Origin: Apteryx mantelli
Lineage: Eukaryota > Chordata > Aves > Apterygiformes > Apterygidae
NCBI RefSeq assembly: GCF_036417845.1
Contig: NC_089978.1
Location: 123,038,183 to 123,102,182 of the forward strand
Direction of reading: 5' to 3'
Length of the DNA: 64,000 bases
In this document: in pieces, positions 37,284-50,866 of the stretch
Layout of the letters: every line of letters starts with the position of its first letter
How positions within the stretch are numbered: the first letter of the stretch is position 1
The notes under the pieces: model-generated
Database searches by the model: none
Seen by the model: only the letters and a program-made list of their open reading frames with translations
Told to the model about the DNA's origin: nothing
Made by a program: the position numbers and the translations under genes

Positions 37284-37700
37284 TCTCATGGAAACCTGGG
37301 CCTGGAAGATATTTCTGGGGTCATCAAATCCAGTCGCTTGCATGCACAACAAACCTCTCTGAACCCTGCCCAGCTCCATCTTCAAGGCAATTTGGATTTT
37401 TTGCCCACACTACTCTCATTAAATGGCTGTTCCCCAATTTGCCATGCCAGTGGTTGCCACCATTGTTTAAACTGTAGTCAGATCCATTCACATCCTATTC
37501 AAAACCATTTGTTCCTATGCCAGGATAATTTAAATATCCTCCCTAGAGTTCACACTATCCCCCAAGGCTTACTTACCACGAGCAATCACATCGCTTTCCA
37601 CCTTCCATTTGGCTGATGAAACAACCCATGTCTCCGTTCCTCTGATCGTCCTAACCAATCCTCCTCTGCTTTGCTCCACTCTCTTTTTGAAGGTGGGGAT
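37284..37700 (-). repeat. Old CR1 LINE fragment
   Basis: Plus-strand landmarks of antisense CR1 appear in the right order: 'cctggaagatatttctgggg' with tcatcaaatccagtc at the left (the 3'-end signature), and 'atcgtcctaaccaatcctcc' with tctgctttgctccactctc at the right (the region encoding RRATKMIRG in intact copies). Diverged and without an open frame. Confidence 0.55.
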
Positions 37701-38194
37701 GTGCCCTCCTGAAAGCTCATCCCTCTACCTGTGCTAATCCCCGGGATGCTCTGCAAGTTGCCCGCTGGGCCTCCACCAGCCAGGAGTGCTTCACTTTCTG
37801 GTGACCAGTCCTACATGTACATAGCTGCAGTGCATTGTGGTTTGGAGAGCTGGCACCCTTCATCCCACAGCACTCTGAGCCACTCGCACAGTCTTCTCCT
37901 CATGGTGCTCCTCCCACATGCAAATGCCAAAAATGTCCATCTTGCCACCTTTTTTGTTTTCCTGTATACCTTCATATTCCTCGGGACAAATAAGGTTTCC
38001 TAATCACAAGCTGGGTAACGACAGCTAAAGAGTGCCTGGCAAATAAGAAATTATGTAGGCAATGGCATTCAGTGCACCGTTGCAAACCCCAAACAAGTCA
38101 CTGTCACTGACCAGGAAATGTTCTTTTATCCTGCTCTTCTCTCCCCTCCCAGCCCCTGTTATGAAAAATCAGCATCTCTTTGATAATCACTTAC

Positions 38195-38620
38195 CTTCTG
38201 CCTCCACAATAAGCTGAATTTTTCCAGCCTTTGTCCCAAAGGGGTAAGTAGCAAGACTGCATTCATATTGCCCACTCAGGGAGACACTAACATTTTTCAG
38301 GTGCAGAGCGCAGTGGCTGCACTCTGGAAAGGTTTTTGGGCCAGGAGAACACAAAGCGTCTTTAGCATTGCTGCTGCAGCAGTTCCCGGGGCTGAAGGAT
38401 ACTGAAAAGTTGTAAGAAGTCTCAGGAAATTTGAAGTACTGGACGCCATAAATGGGGTGATAAACTGCTATTGTGGTAAGCTGGTTGTCATCAGTCTTGG
38501 ACCATTGCATCTGTGTTAAATAGATGTGATCTGATCTTGGGAAGCTGCACACCAGGGTCACATCAGTACCCGGCAAAGCACGGACCACTTTTGCCTGTGT
38601 AATGACATCTTCAAGTTGGC
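38195..38620 (-). CDS. CD96: CD96 exon 2: V-type immunoglobulin domain
   Basis: 426 bases, phase 1/1, from TTTTTAAG|GC to GAAG|GTAAGT. It encodes residues 20-161, the ligand-binding membrane-distal domain. Visible are the B-strand cysteine (LVCSF, C44), the MQWSK core tryptophan (W59), AVYHPIYG and the F-strand SGQYECSL (C140). MQWSK, AVYHPxYG, LHLxNxS and SGxYEC are shared with human CD96. Between the C'' and E strands the protein has five extra cysteines (C100, C101, C110, C120, C123) in a longer loop than in human CD96. N-glycosylation sites: NFS and NVS. The exon runs 33 bases upstream of the GTG at 38588 to the acceptor. Confidence 0.95.
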
Positions 38621-41600
38621 CTTAAAAACAAACAGGATCATTTTCAGTGCAAGTAATACTTAAACAAAGCTCTCTTCTGACTTGTCTTTGACGTGATTTG
38701 GTGCGTTAGCTAGAGATAATTACCAAGACAGTACAGTCAGGCCTAGAGATGTAACAGTATACTTTCCAAGGAGATTTAGAGTGGAGAGAAGCAGCAGATC
38801 ACCAATAATACAAACTGCAGGGAAAGAACTGGAAAAACAAATGAGCAATAGTTTGAAAGAGGATGGGGAGTTCCCATCACACTAGCTGAAGAGAAATGGG
38901 AGCTCCAAGGGACTCTGTGAAAATGGAAATCTTTCAAGAGATATAAATAAAGCAGAAGCTGGGACCACTTATTCCCCAGCTCTTTTTGCAAGAACAAATG
39001 AATTATCCTTGCTGGCTAATTTTGCCTTGAACAATTCCATCTGCCTATTTCCATTACGTTTACTGGTTTGACAGGGAAAGCAATTCTTTTATCTCCACGT
39101 TATTAAACAGCTCCTGCGTGGCATAAATGAGTGTCCACTTCGGCATCAGAGTGAGTAGCCCCTGCATGTGTGCTTTCTTCTCAGTTAATTTCGTACAGCA
39201 CGTTGGCAGTCCTTTGTGTGCCATATAAAGAAGTAATGCATTGGAGAAATAAAGGGGCTTTCAGCACAAACCTGTACTACTTGTTTTTTGCTGCTGCCAT
39301 GGTAAAATTGATTTCTCCCCCTCTCTACCTCCTGAGAACAAGAGGTTCACAGTCCCCCACAATGTTCCCCAAACCTTCGTACGCAAGGTGCTAACGAACT
39401 TGGGGAGATAAAGAATTTATGAACAGGCAGGTCACACTGAACCAAATAAAATCACACCCACAGACCCATACACCAACAGGCCCTTCTTCAAAAGGGCCTG
39501 CGGGTCCCTAGAAAAAATGAATTTGTACAGATCTTTTCAGGTGCGGAATTGTTCCCACCTATCTCCACTGACTTTTTATCCTCCCTATGTTTCACAACGT
39601 CACCATAAATTCTCTAGGAGAATTTGCCCCGCAGTCCCCGCTGCAGTTAGTACACACTGTTGATGCTCTTTGCTTTCGAATAGCAGGTGTAGCTTTTTTA
39701 CTTTAAAGCATGTTCAGCCACATGGTACAGGGCTCCAAAACACCTGAGCTGCAAGGTGCCTTGGGGTGCATCAGGCAGCCTGGGTGACTCCTGCAGGAAG
39801 CAGAGTGTGCCCCGCCACCTCACCTGGGGACACGATGGGGACCTGTGGCACCCGCAGCCCAAAGCTCTGGTTTGGGACCAGGGAAGGAGAAGCAGGGCAG
39901 ATTCTCACAGCCTTGCAGAGCCGACTGGGATGTGGGGTAAACCACCGAACCGTGACACAAGCACACAGAAAACCGACTCACGGGAAACAAAACTACTGAA
40001 TAGTCAGGGCAAACATTCATCTCAGGTTTTTATCTCTGTGCACACTAAGCTAATCTTTCAATTAACTTCCAAGAGGTGGGAGGAGGTAGGAGGGTGAAGA
40101 AAAATAAGCCTGGCTGGACAAGCGCTGTAAGCAAAATTACTGAAAACTATTTTCATTGGGTCAAGGAGCTTATTAAAGCAAATGCTCACTGATTTCACTG
40201 GAAGTTTTGCATGAGTAAAAGTTAAGTAAAAACTAATTATCACTCTTGGGATCAGAATGGGAGGCAAAAGAGACAAGATCTAAGTCCCCTACTTAGCAAC
40301 TTGTCTGTAATATTCACATTGATGCTCTATTAGGCCAAAGCACCATGTAAAGAATGCCTAGCAAGAATCACTTTAATATTTTTTATTAAGATGAAAAAGT
40401 CACATATCTAGAATCAACATTTTAATTTTTTTTATTTTATTAGTAGCCGAGCACTGCAGGCTATTATAACAAAGTCCCTTTCATGCAAAGGTGTCTAATG
40501 TTTCTGCCAGCATGTCAATATAAGAAGTCTATTTTTAAGCCAACTTCATATTTCCTACACAAGTCTATGCATGAGCTCATGTCTTGGCTCCATTTGCAAT
40601 TTAATGGAGTAACTCCTAGACATCTGCATGCCTATGGAGGTGGATAGGGGGGCACTTTCACCTTTGAATGACTTCAGTGAGGATTTCATCCACAAAGGGG
40701 GAAAAAAACAGTCAAAATTTTCCCCAAATAGTATTGAATTGAGCTTTCTCGTATTTGCATATCCTGAGGCTTCCATTTGGTTCTTTGCATTTGGGAATTT
40801 ATATTTTCTATGCATATATATATGAAATATTTTCCTTTCTTTTTCAAGCCAGTTTGCCTCAGTGCTGTAGAAAATAGAAACAGCTCGTGCCAGATATTGA
40901 GATGTATCCTACCGTGCCAGTCAAATACATGAAACATCACTTTTTCCTTTGTTAGTTGGAAAAATACTCATCCTACAAGTTTCAACTTCCTATCTGGTAA
41001 TAAATACTCCAGCATTCAGGAAAGCCAGGCTGGGGTGGGAGGAGTGGGGGGGTAAGCACCTGGCTTTTTCTTGTTTTTCCTTGGCTTGTTTTTGGTTTAA
41101 ACTCTCTCTGACAGGCATGCAGTTCTCATTACTCAAATATACTGAAAGTTTTAACCCCAATGGCAAGCTTTTAATATAGCACATAGGGCTGGGTGGGGAA
41201 GAGGAAGGAAAGGGTCCATTTAAGAGGTAAGAGCTGTATAATTTATCCTTGCCTTTAAATATTTCAACTCTCTCTCTGGGTACGCAAGTGTATGTGTAAG
41301 GGAGAGAGATAATATTTAGTTATTCTTTGAAAGCAGTTTTCTTTTTTGCCCGTTTGATACAAGCACATGTTGTCCTAAATATGAACGAGATCATCCCAAT
41401 GATTATTCTGGTGAAAACAGGTTATATATTTTGACTAAATTAATTTGCCAGTCAACACAAACCATTTACTGCTTATTAGCTGTACACTATAACTAGAGTT
41501 ATTAGGACGTTGCCATTAAGCACAAAATCATTGCTAGTAGTTACAGTTTTGCTATAGTGAGACACACAAGCAAGCTTTTCAACCTGAGTCCGCAAATATC

Positions 41601-41659
41601 CCGCTTCCCCTCAGTACCCTCCTTAGAAAGTTGAGTAAAGCCTTTCCGCTGGCACTCAC
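38621..41659 (-). other. CD96: CD96 intron 1
   Basis: No additional exon recognised; AT-rich with short homopolymers. No clear transposon was seen. Confidence 0.55.
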
Positions 41660-41717
41660 CTGCGACATCGGGCACAACAACCAAATAAACCACGGAGAAG
41701 AGCCATCTTTTTTCCAT
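41660..41717 (-). CDS. CD96: CD96 exon 1: start codon and signal peptide
   Basis: ATG at 41717-41715, then MEKRWLFSVVYLVVVPDVA and a split glycine codon, with donor GCAG|GTGAGT (phase 1). The MEK-x-W start followed by a hydrophobic stretch parallels the human signal peptide, and the phase joins exon 2 exactly. The ATG context is AAAGATGG (A at -3). An in-frame ATG near 41706 is not possible in this frame, so 41717 is the start. Confidence 0.92.
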
Positions 41718-42000
41718 CTTTGCTTTGCTGGTGAAGTTTTGTTAAATAGTTTGTACTTTCTAGGCCTGCTCGCTGCACGTTCACTGAAGAGGAAGTCAAA
41801 ATGGTCTGCCCTGCGCAGACAGATAGATGCACAACACAGCCAAGCTCATCATTTTAGCCTGACTTCAAAGAAATGCTTCATTAAATGTGAAAGCCTCAGT
41901 TTCCTGCCAGAGCGATAAAATTAGTACATCTTGTGAAACTTTCATGCTGAAAACACTGTCTATACTCTAAGCCCATGTTCAATACCAATTTTTTTTTTCT
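41718..42000 (-). promoter_or_regulatory. CD96: CD96 5' UTR / proximal promoter region
   Basis: Immediately upstream of the CD96 ATG, no CpG island is present, as is usual for lymphoid-restricted genes. An ETS-type GGAAGT core is seen on the plus strand (gaggaagtc, about 41787-41795) and an ACTATTTAAC AT-rich element at about 41743-41752. The transcription start is not determined. Confidence 0.35.
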
Positions 42001-45000
42001 TGCCTTTATGGATAAACTCAGAGTAAACAGTTTAGTGGGTTAAACTCTCTCTTCTTGAAAGCCAGGTAGATAGGTGTTTAAACTTGAATACATGGCACAT
42101 AGCATACAAGAAGGGTGGCTTTTTTACCCTCTGCTTCATTTCCTTCACATGTTATTCCAAAATAGCTTAAAGATACAGTTTCCAACTTCTCTACACTTAC
42201 TGGCTTTTAAAAGAAATGACAAAATATCAAAAATAATCTCCCTAAATTAAAACAGAGTTCACTGAGAGTTTTCCAAATTCACCACTTTGTGGAGAAGGGG
42301 AACATTAATTATTTTCTGCAGGATGAGGAATTATAGGATTGCACATGACAATGTCACTCCATGTGATCCACCCGCTACACCTCAACCCAGTTCAGCTGGT
42401 GGCTTTGGTGTTGGTGGCACCCTCAAGCAGAAGCGTCTGTCAGTCTCTGGACCTGCCTTATTGCAGGTCAGTTATAAATCCTTCCAGATTGTCCTGGAAG
42501 CATTTTGTATTTCCATAAACTAGGCATGCACCTGTCAGCAAAGCATCTCATTAGAGACAGGGTTTGGGCAGTATTTCAGGTTCCTGGAAGCGTTCCATAC
42601 AGCCTGGCTTTATTTACTGCTTTCTTCCCTGCTTCCCATTTCCACAGACTTTACCACTTGTTCAAATACAGGCACAAGCACATATTCATGCTTCAGTAAC
42701 ACTCAGAAACAGATCCCAGAAGCAAAAGCGAGAAGGAATATCTTTAGTAAGAGCAACATCTCCTCAGGTAACACTCATCTGATCTGCTTTCTCATCATTA
42801 ATACTGTTTAGTGAACACATCAGCATGTAAAAAAAAAAAGTGTTTATCATGGAAAAAACAAACTCAATGTTCTGCCTCAGAAGGTCAGAGGTATGATTTT
42901 GGTCTGTACTAAAGTTTTAACCATAGTAGTCTTAGAGCATGCAAAAGACAAAGCTTATCTTCTGCTGGAAAGAGGTCAGTCCTGTACTGAAACATTCACC
43001 ATTGCTACCCTGCACCGCGCAGACGTTATGATGCTTTGCCGTCGGCCCATTGCATGGAGGTGCTCCATGCACACTCTCAAAGACGGCCGGTGCCCTGGAC
43101 ACGTGAGCATGAGTCCAGCATTTGCCATGGAAGATGCACGCTTCATCTGTGCGGCAGCAGTCCTCTAGTGGGAAACTTGGCGTATCCCTCTTTGTTTCTT
43201 GTGTGTGGTGCAGGGCCATCACAGAGCAAACTGGGCCGGCTGTTAGTGGCTTTTGGGAAAGGAAATAGATTTGAGCTTTTGCCTATCACATTTCTTTCCC
43301 CCAAACCATGACAAAAGAGTAGGTCAGGACACCTCGTGTACACAGCTTGTAAGTACATTATCTGATGGCTTTTTTGGATGCCAGGCTTGGTCTTCAGAAA
43401 CCCAGTTGAGCAGGGATCTGGTCATTCCTGTTGTCATCCTTCCCCGGAGCCTGTGGACGAGGCACCCTTCGACTTTAAGAGAGAGCTGATTACAGCCTGT
43501 CTTTCAGAGTAGAATTTGTTCAAACAGAGAAAGTGAGCGATCTGGATGACCAAAATCACAGTCCCTTGAATGGATACCTTTCTCCATCAATGGTGCCATC
43601 ACTCTGGTGCCTGGTCCACCTGAGTGTGGTCCGGTCCTGAAGCTTCCTTCTGGAAAGCAGTTCAAGGGGCCTGACTGCCTTTGTCAGCCCCCATCCTTTT
43701 ACAGCACCCCTCTCCTTTGCTCAGGCAAGGCATACAGAAATGGCTAGCCACCACCAGGAGTTTTCTTCCCAGCAGCTTTCCATTTCCTTCCTGACTATCT
43801 GATTTTGACTGACCATGGGGATCCCCACAGCTGCAGCAAGTCACAGAGCCTGAACAAAAAAAAAAAAAAGAAAGAAAGAACAAACTCACTGGTTATTTCC
43901 CTATTTTATATAATACCAGATGTAAGCAACATCTATACCACTTCCCTAATTTGTACATGTGCAATCTTTTGGTTGAATATTCAAGTCATTGTATTTGCCA
44001 GCCACAGAAAAGAGCAAAAGTGTTAAAGATATATGTTCTGGTTTCCAGTTCAGAGAAGAAACCACAAAGAAACTGGGGACTATTTTCAGGGACTAGAGCC
44101 CAAGAAAATTGGACTTAAATCTGAAATTAGGACTTTCAGTCATGACTGGAGTTATCTTTGCTTCTTCTGCTGATCAGTTCCTGCAAGATTTGTAGTTACT
44201 ATGAGAAAATGCATTTTGTGCAACATGCAGGGAAAAAAAGATCTCAGGTGAGCCATTTTATTGATCTCAAACATACATCACAATTTGACAAGACAGCACA
44301 AGCACCATGTGGTTTATTCAATAGCCACAGACAAATCCCTGAACAGCTCCTCTGAGTTATTGGATCATTATGTCTTGCCCTTAGAATTTGTTTCCCTCTC
44401 TAAAATAGCATCCTGACAATATACTGCTGCCATGTCACATTTTCTTGTCTGAACACAGCCACTCAGCATTGTTGCTGAGCCTGGTGAAGAAAGAAAGAAA
44501 AGAAAGAAAACTTCCATCTGGAGGGATTTTTGTTCATTTCAGGACTGTGCTTTGCCCCAATTCCTACTTTAAGCCCAATTCTGAAATAGTCATTCACCCT
44601 ACTATTGATTTGCATGGCACAACAATATGCACAAGGCAGCAAAAATTACTTCTGAGACATATCACTTACCTCAGTCTACCAGCAGGGAGCTGTTACTTCT
44701 TGGAGTAGACATGAATTCCTGCTCACAGCAATACAAATTGTTTTGAGAGCATTTTTTTTTCCCCTCCCTCCTGAAAAGTTACTTACAGACATCTCAGTAG
44801 GCGCTCTTGTGAGCTATTACACACCAGATTGCAGGTTAGGGACATCTTGGGTGAGAGGAGGCACTGACAGCTCCCCGGGGGTGACAGACCTCATAGATAA
44901 CACGATGGAGGATGTACCTGTAATGAGCTTTTCTTTGGTGGGGCAGCCACAGGGTTGTTTGTCTTGGAGTCATGGTGCACAGGTTTTCCCATCGCACTAC

Positions 45001-48000
45001 ATATGCCTTTCTAGAGAGACCTACACACCACATTGCATACAGAAGCACTGCAAGGCTGGGAGATTTTAAAGGAAATGTTTCTCTGCCAGGGTTGTTCGAG
45101 GATATTTGGACAGGACAGACCTGGCTGGCTGGTGCTCGTGGGTCACAGCATCCCTTCAGAGGCAGCACCACGGGAACCACACATGGCTCCGAGGATCCCT
45201 GGGAACAGCCCTGACAGCGCACACTGGCCACCTCCGCTGCCTCATGACATTATAGCTTTTCCTGTGGGTGAGGTGAGGGGAAGGTGGCAGTGAGGGTCCT
45301 TTAATTCTTTTCTGCAGATTCGGTCACTGCTGGAGCAGGCGTTTCGAATGCTACAAATGACTCTTTCCGTGGCAATCACCTCTATTATGCGTCATGTTCG
45401 CTATAACCTCAATTGCAGCACAATTCTTCTAGCTCAATTACAGTAAGCTGCATCTAAGGAGGAAACAGAGCTGCAGTCAGTCCCACAGAAAAAGAAAATT
45501 TGAACTCCAGAGACAAATTCAGTTACTCACAAAGAGAACCCTTTCAGAAACGCTGGCACGTGAGCTATTCCTGCCAGAGGCAAGGATGATTACCCTTGCA
45601 GACTAGTGTCCTCTAAACATTGCTTAAAGAAAGTGCTACTCCCCAGTGGAGAAGTGGAGACTTTGAAGCAGGAATTTCATTAAACAGGAGACTAACCTTT
45701 CAGGTTCACTTGACACTTAGCACAAATACTCCAACTTTGTCATTGTGTTTTGTTTTCGAACTTCTTTGAAAATTGCACTAATGACTCTATTGCCACCAGG
45801 CAACTTTTGGCAAAGTGCCTTCTGGCACCGCAGCCACACAAGCAGGGGAGGGAGCGTTATCTAGGGGACAGGCAGCGTAGTCTGCTTTCCAGGTCCCCAC
45901 CTGTTTTTTTCCAGTGACCTTCAGCTTCCTCACACTCCTCTTCCCGCTCTTAACACTTGCAGCTTGTAGCACTGTTTCTCCTGGATGGGGAAGGAGAGGA
46001 AAGGGGATTTCTCACCGTTTCCTTCTTCCATGCTTGCTTTCCCCTTTCTCCTCCTCCTCTCTTGTGGCTCTGTGTATGCATACACGCACAGGGTTTGACA
46101 TAACGCAGCCCTGGCTTCAGCTGGGGTGTTTAAGCAGCGTGGGGAGACATATGCACTCCGTTTTCAATAGCAGTTTTTCCAGCTGGAACATGTTTAAAGA
46201 TTTGAACAGACTTTTCATGCCTCCTCCCTCACTGATGGCTTGGAGAAGGGATGAAAATTAAGGGCAGCTTGGCCGCAATCACCTCCCTGCCTTGGCACGC
46301 AGTCTGTGCTGGCTCCGGGGCTGCTCATCCTGCCTTCGCAAGCCCCTTGGCCTTTCCCAGTCCAGCAGAGTTAAAGACAACCTCTTCTACAAACATTTCA
46401 TTTGCCATGATGTCCTGCAGACATTTTGGGGCAAAATCTAACCAGATGACAGCTCTTTAATTACACCTTTTGCTCATCCCACTGGTAAATATTGCTTTCT
46501 TCATTTCAGAAGTTGGCAACTCACCTTTAAATTGCCCTGCCTAAGGCTGTGAGTCAAACTGAATGGACAGGCAAGGAGCACAGCCCTTTGGTCCTCACCT
46601 CCTGCTGTCTGTGGAAAAATCCCTTCAGGACCATTTGGCGTTTACAGAGCCCTTCAGATAAGGCCTTTTGGGTAAGCTCGATGACCCCAGGGAAGTCTCT
46701 TCCAGTGCCAAGTTTCTCTGCATGCACATTTCTGGCTTTCCATTTCTGTGACAAATACCTGGATACAGGTATAGGGGGCTACAAAAATGAGCACTGCTGT
46801 TTCTAGTTAGAAGGCCTAATTAACAGTTCATGTTTCAGAGAAAGGCAGAATAAGTTTGGGGATAAACTGAAGATAATTGACTTCCTTGTCTTCTCTGACA
46901 TTCTAACCACAGGTCCCAGTGAGCCACCAACTCCCAGTTAATGCCATTTCTGATCAGTGATAGCCACAGTCAGTGTAAACTGTTCAACATTGCTTGGCAA
47001 AGCACAAGCTACGGGAAAAGCACAGAGATTAAAAAAAAAAATCAACCAACAAAACAAAGCAAAACCAATGTGAAGCAAAATAACCAAACAACTACACACC
47101 AATGAAAAACCACTCTGTGAAAGCCAGCCAGACATTTCCAACAAATGAAAGACTACACAGAGCTATTATTTTCAAAATGAAATGTAAGCTGTACATGAGA
47201 CCAGCCCTGCCCACTGGTTGCTCTTCCCCCAGCCCAGCACCCGCTAAGTCCCATTGCTTGTACATCTCCTCCTTCACATTTTGTAAGAAAACACATCTGA
47301 CTAGATGAGGAATTGAGTAACAAAATGTAATGGCACCCATAGCTTTAAAGAGGTGTTTGTTAGGAAAAAGTTACCCACTGTCAGTGTTACGAAGCATCTG
47401 CTTGTGTTAGAGCACAAAATCCACAGATGCTGTAGCTTGAGTTCCCACTGATGACTCCCAGAAGGGCAATGCCATCTCCTGGTCACTTTGGCAGCAGCTG
47501 TGGAGGCAACACTCGGAGCAGCTTCCATGAATGACACCAGCAAGAGAGACCGGGACTCTGCTTGAGAACAGGCTTTTCTCAGCCACAGCTGGTGCAGCTT
47601 TACTTTGAACTCCACATGAAGAGGGAGTTATCAAAACAAGCAACAGGCTGCTCCATCAGAAACAAAAAGCTTGAGTTCAACTTCAAACTTAGATGGGTGC
47701 TACAGCTCATTTTACTGTACAGACCATCCCTAATGGATTTTGTTCCTGGATTAATTTCAGTTCCTCCATACTGATGTATGTAAATGCCATCTCACAGACA
47801 CACAGTAGCCTGGCCAAAACTAAACCCAGCAGAGTAGTTAGAATTCACCACTCAAGAAATATATCAAATAGAAAAGATTAAAGGTGTGAAACTTAATTTC
47901 AGATACAGTAAGAGTGACAATTTGAAGGCAGTAGCTGCTTTTTCATTATAAAGAATCAAATAATTTACAGCAATAAAAGGCCAAGTTACAATGACTTTGA

Positions 48001-50866
48001 GAACCATAACTTGGAAAAAATTTTTGACAGAATACATTGAAAGCATCACCATTCATGTGTTTGTTTACATGCAGTATGTTTGTAGCCCTGTAAATGCCTC
48101 TTGTGCTATCAGCATGTCAGAAGTAATCACAGAGAAGTGAGATATCTCTCCCATCACATCCATCATCGATTTAATTGTCCACTACATCCTAATTGCATGA
48201 GGTTTTTTTAGAAATGGCAGTGAAGTACAAAAGGAAAAAGGCAAAACAGAGATTATTTTTCATGTTGAGCCTGACTCTTCAGAAAAGAAACTATACCTCA
48301 GTAGAGCCTGAGCGTGGAGTCCCGAGGGTGCGTTGGTTTGGAGCCTGGCAGAGCAGGCACCTTGCCAGGCTCTGGAAAGAGGGAGTCATCTCCAGAAGGC
48401 ACTTCTGACCCGAGTAGGCCTTGTACAAGGGGAGCATAAGACAAGTTCATTCCTGTGTGTCTAAATGCAGTTAACAGCCTACAATTAGATGGGATAAATC
48501 CAGCACGAGAGCAGCAAGAATATGAAACAGAATAGGAAACTTCTCAGATATTTTTGCGTAATGCTTTTCTCAGACAATAATCAGAGTAACATTTAAATAC
48601 TTTACATCTGGATCCTTATGGTTCACTCCACTGTGCCATGATAGAAGGTATAACACAAAGTTACCCTAGGAAGCCGTGAGGATGTATTAGTGCAGCAATG
48701 TGCACTGCACACATCTCCTTCAGGAGGGCTTGCTGGCCAAATAGAGCAAGCAGAGGACTGGGAGTTAAAGATAGCTTTGAATGGGTAAAACTTCTGTCGT
48801 CATTCAGTATCAGCTCCTAAAATTTCAACTGCCACTAAAATTAACAAGGATTTCTAGCTTTATGGGGAGGGGAGGAGAGGTGAGAGTAACTACACACGCA
48901 AAATAAATGCTCAATTTCTAACATTTGAGTCAACTCCTGAAACAATACTAGAAGGGCCTGTACTGCTTCTCCTTGTTTCAGTTCACCACTATACACTAAC
49001 TAGTGACAATTTAACACACTAACATGATGACACTAACTAGTTACTGGTCACACGTTCGTTGTTCGAAGAGGAGGGAGGAAGAATCACGTAGCGAAAATCG
49101 TTCCTGAGCGCCATTCGGCCTGGAGTTTTGGTTGTGAATCAAGTGGACATTGCTACTCATCCCCTCCACCCCTATCCTCCTCCTAGTTTAACCCTGTGTC
49201 CTAGATACTATTTCCATCTCTGTCACTGACGTATGATTCACTCATGCCTGGGAGCATGTTGGTGACATACTGACACACCTTCAGCAGATAATTGAATGCC
49301 ACTCTTCCTCCCATCTAAAATGAGGTCATGCTTTATCTTCTGCACAACTGATTAAGCTTAAAAATATTGCTAATGGCAATGAAGTCATCTGAGACCTGTA
49401 CCAAAGCAGTTATATTCTATTTTGCATGATGATTGTCTCCATTTCAGAAATGAATATGCGGCAGCTCAGTGGGTTTATGGGCCCTGTCAGAGGGCTGCCC
49501 ACATCGAGGGGTAGCACCTGGATACATCCAGATTATGAGCCCTAAAAAGAGCATCACTGTGCAGGCAAAGGAAGCTGCTCCTGTTCCCCAAGTCTTATTC
49601 CCAAAAGGCTGGAGCCACCTTCTGCCCCTTGGAAAAATCAATGATTCAGTAAATTAATTTCAGCCTGTTACTGTAATTGGATTATAAAAAGAAGCATCTT
49701 GCAAGACCTTCCTTAAAATCAGTAAGCGGGAGAACTGCGCTGTGACTGAGCACAAATCAAATACTTCTAACGTTATCTGACATTTTAATTGCAAATGAGG
49801 AAAAAAATCTCTCGTTACCAAACTGAACTAAGTTGGCTTGTTGTGCATCAGACTCTCTGGAGGACATTTCCCTGCCCTACTTCCTGCTCAGCCACACAGC
49901 AGCTGAAGCAGGAAACATCACACATGCTAGGGCAGCTGCAGCCATCACCAGCCACCCCTTCTCCCCTTTAAATTGGACTGACTCACATGGTGTATTTCTG
50001 TAACAGATGTTAAGGCACAGAGCTTGTCAGGAAGGAAGAAAAAGCCCAGCACAGTGTTGCACGAAATAACAAGTTTGGAAGCCCCACAGTTCTGTGTGCA
50101 GGAGGACTGGATCAGAATCATTTTGGGTTCATTTCATTGATTTAAATGAATGCACCAGAGATGCATTTGGCTTGCAGTGCTTTTGGACAGGCTTGGGTAT
50201 GGTCATTCAGGATGCAAGGAAAAGTACCAGGGCTGGGGATCAGCGAAGCTCACCAGCTGTTCTGAACATAAGTACAATTTTAGAAGTCTGATTTAATATC
50301 TTGTTCTACCAGCTGAGCTCATGGCTAAATGGGAAATAAAACTAATCTATCCTTATTAGATTTGGCCTGTAATCTCATATCACCCTCAGATATTGGACTT
50401 CCCTGGCAGGCTTCCTGCTTTGCACAGACTCCGATTCCCCTGAAGCGAGCTGAAGAGGGGAAGGTAGATGGTGAAAGAACTGTAAGTTCAAAAAAAAATT
50501 CATATATGGTTTAATGCCTTGAACAATAGAAACACTTAGTAACCCACTTATGAAACATAAAGGGAAAGAAACAGTCTATGGGTGTGGGCCATTCATCCAG
50601 AAGAAATGTTTAGTTATACCCATGTGAACGGTGCCTGTGTTTTAAAATACTGGGTGCAATAAATGTATTTCCTGAATCCAAGGGAAGATTGCCTGTTTTT
50701 CCTGAACAGAAGTACATGTCCAGCTTTATGGGACTGGCATCTACATCACACACCAGTTGCCCACAGGAAATAACTAGTATTTCTTTAGGGAAGTAATCTG
50801 TTATTTCAAAATAAATTGTGGGCAATATGGAACAGAGCAAGTGCACTAGTTATTTTGCCCTAGAAG
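42001..50866. other. Intergenic sequence upstream of CD96
   Basis: Nearly 9 kb with no exon, RNA gene or intact element that I can identify. A-rich runs with GAAA repeats at about 43857-43880 and 44490-44510 are simple repeats. Short reading frames in GC-richer parts (43000-43500, 44830-45300) lack splice or similarity support. Confidence 0.55.

Larger units (their letters stand above)
34847..38194 (-). other. CD96: CD96 intron 2
   Basis: Besides the CAA microsatellite at its 3' end it contains an old minus-strand CR1 copy at about 37284-37700. The GC-richer part at 35400-36150 gives several overlapping frames without splice or similarity support. Confidence 0.55.
14614..41717 (-). other. 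CD96: CD96 (TACTILE) gene, complete coding span, 15 exons
   Basis: The gene encodes an immunoglobulin-superfamily receptor of T and NK cells; in mammals it binds CD155/PVR at the cell surface and competes with CD226 and TIGIT. I assembled 15 coding exons on the minus strand. Each has GT donor and AG acceptor signals, the phases join without a break, and the sum is 1770 bases, 589 residues plus stop; human CD96 isoforms are 569 and 585 residues. Domain order: signal peptide (1-19), V-type Ig (about 20-161), second Ig (162-272), third Ig (273-380), Ser/Thr-rich stalk (381-about 520), one membrane helix (about 525-544), 45-residue tail. Identity rests on landmarks shared with human CD96: MEK.W at the start, MQWSK...AVYHP.YG in the V domain, NQTLEIPC, FSCH...SSTTV, RKWCQYQKEIM and FKPPPPPIKYT. 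The gene spans 27 kb. Stalk exons could be skipped in isoforms because all share phase 1. Confidence 0.93.
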
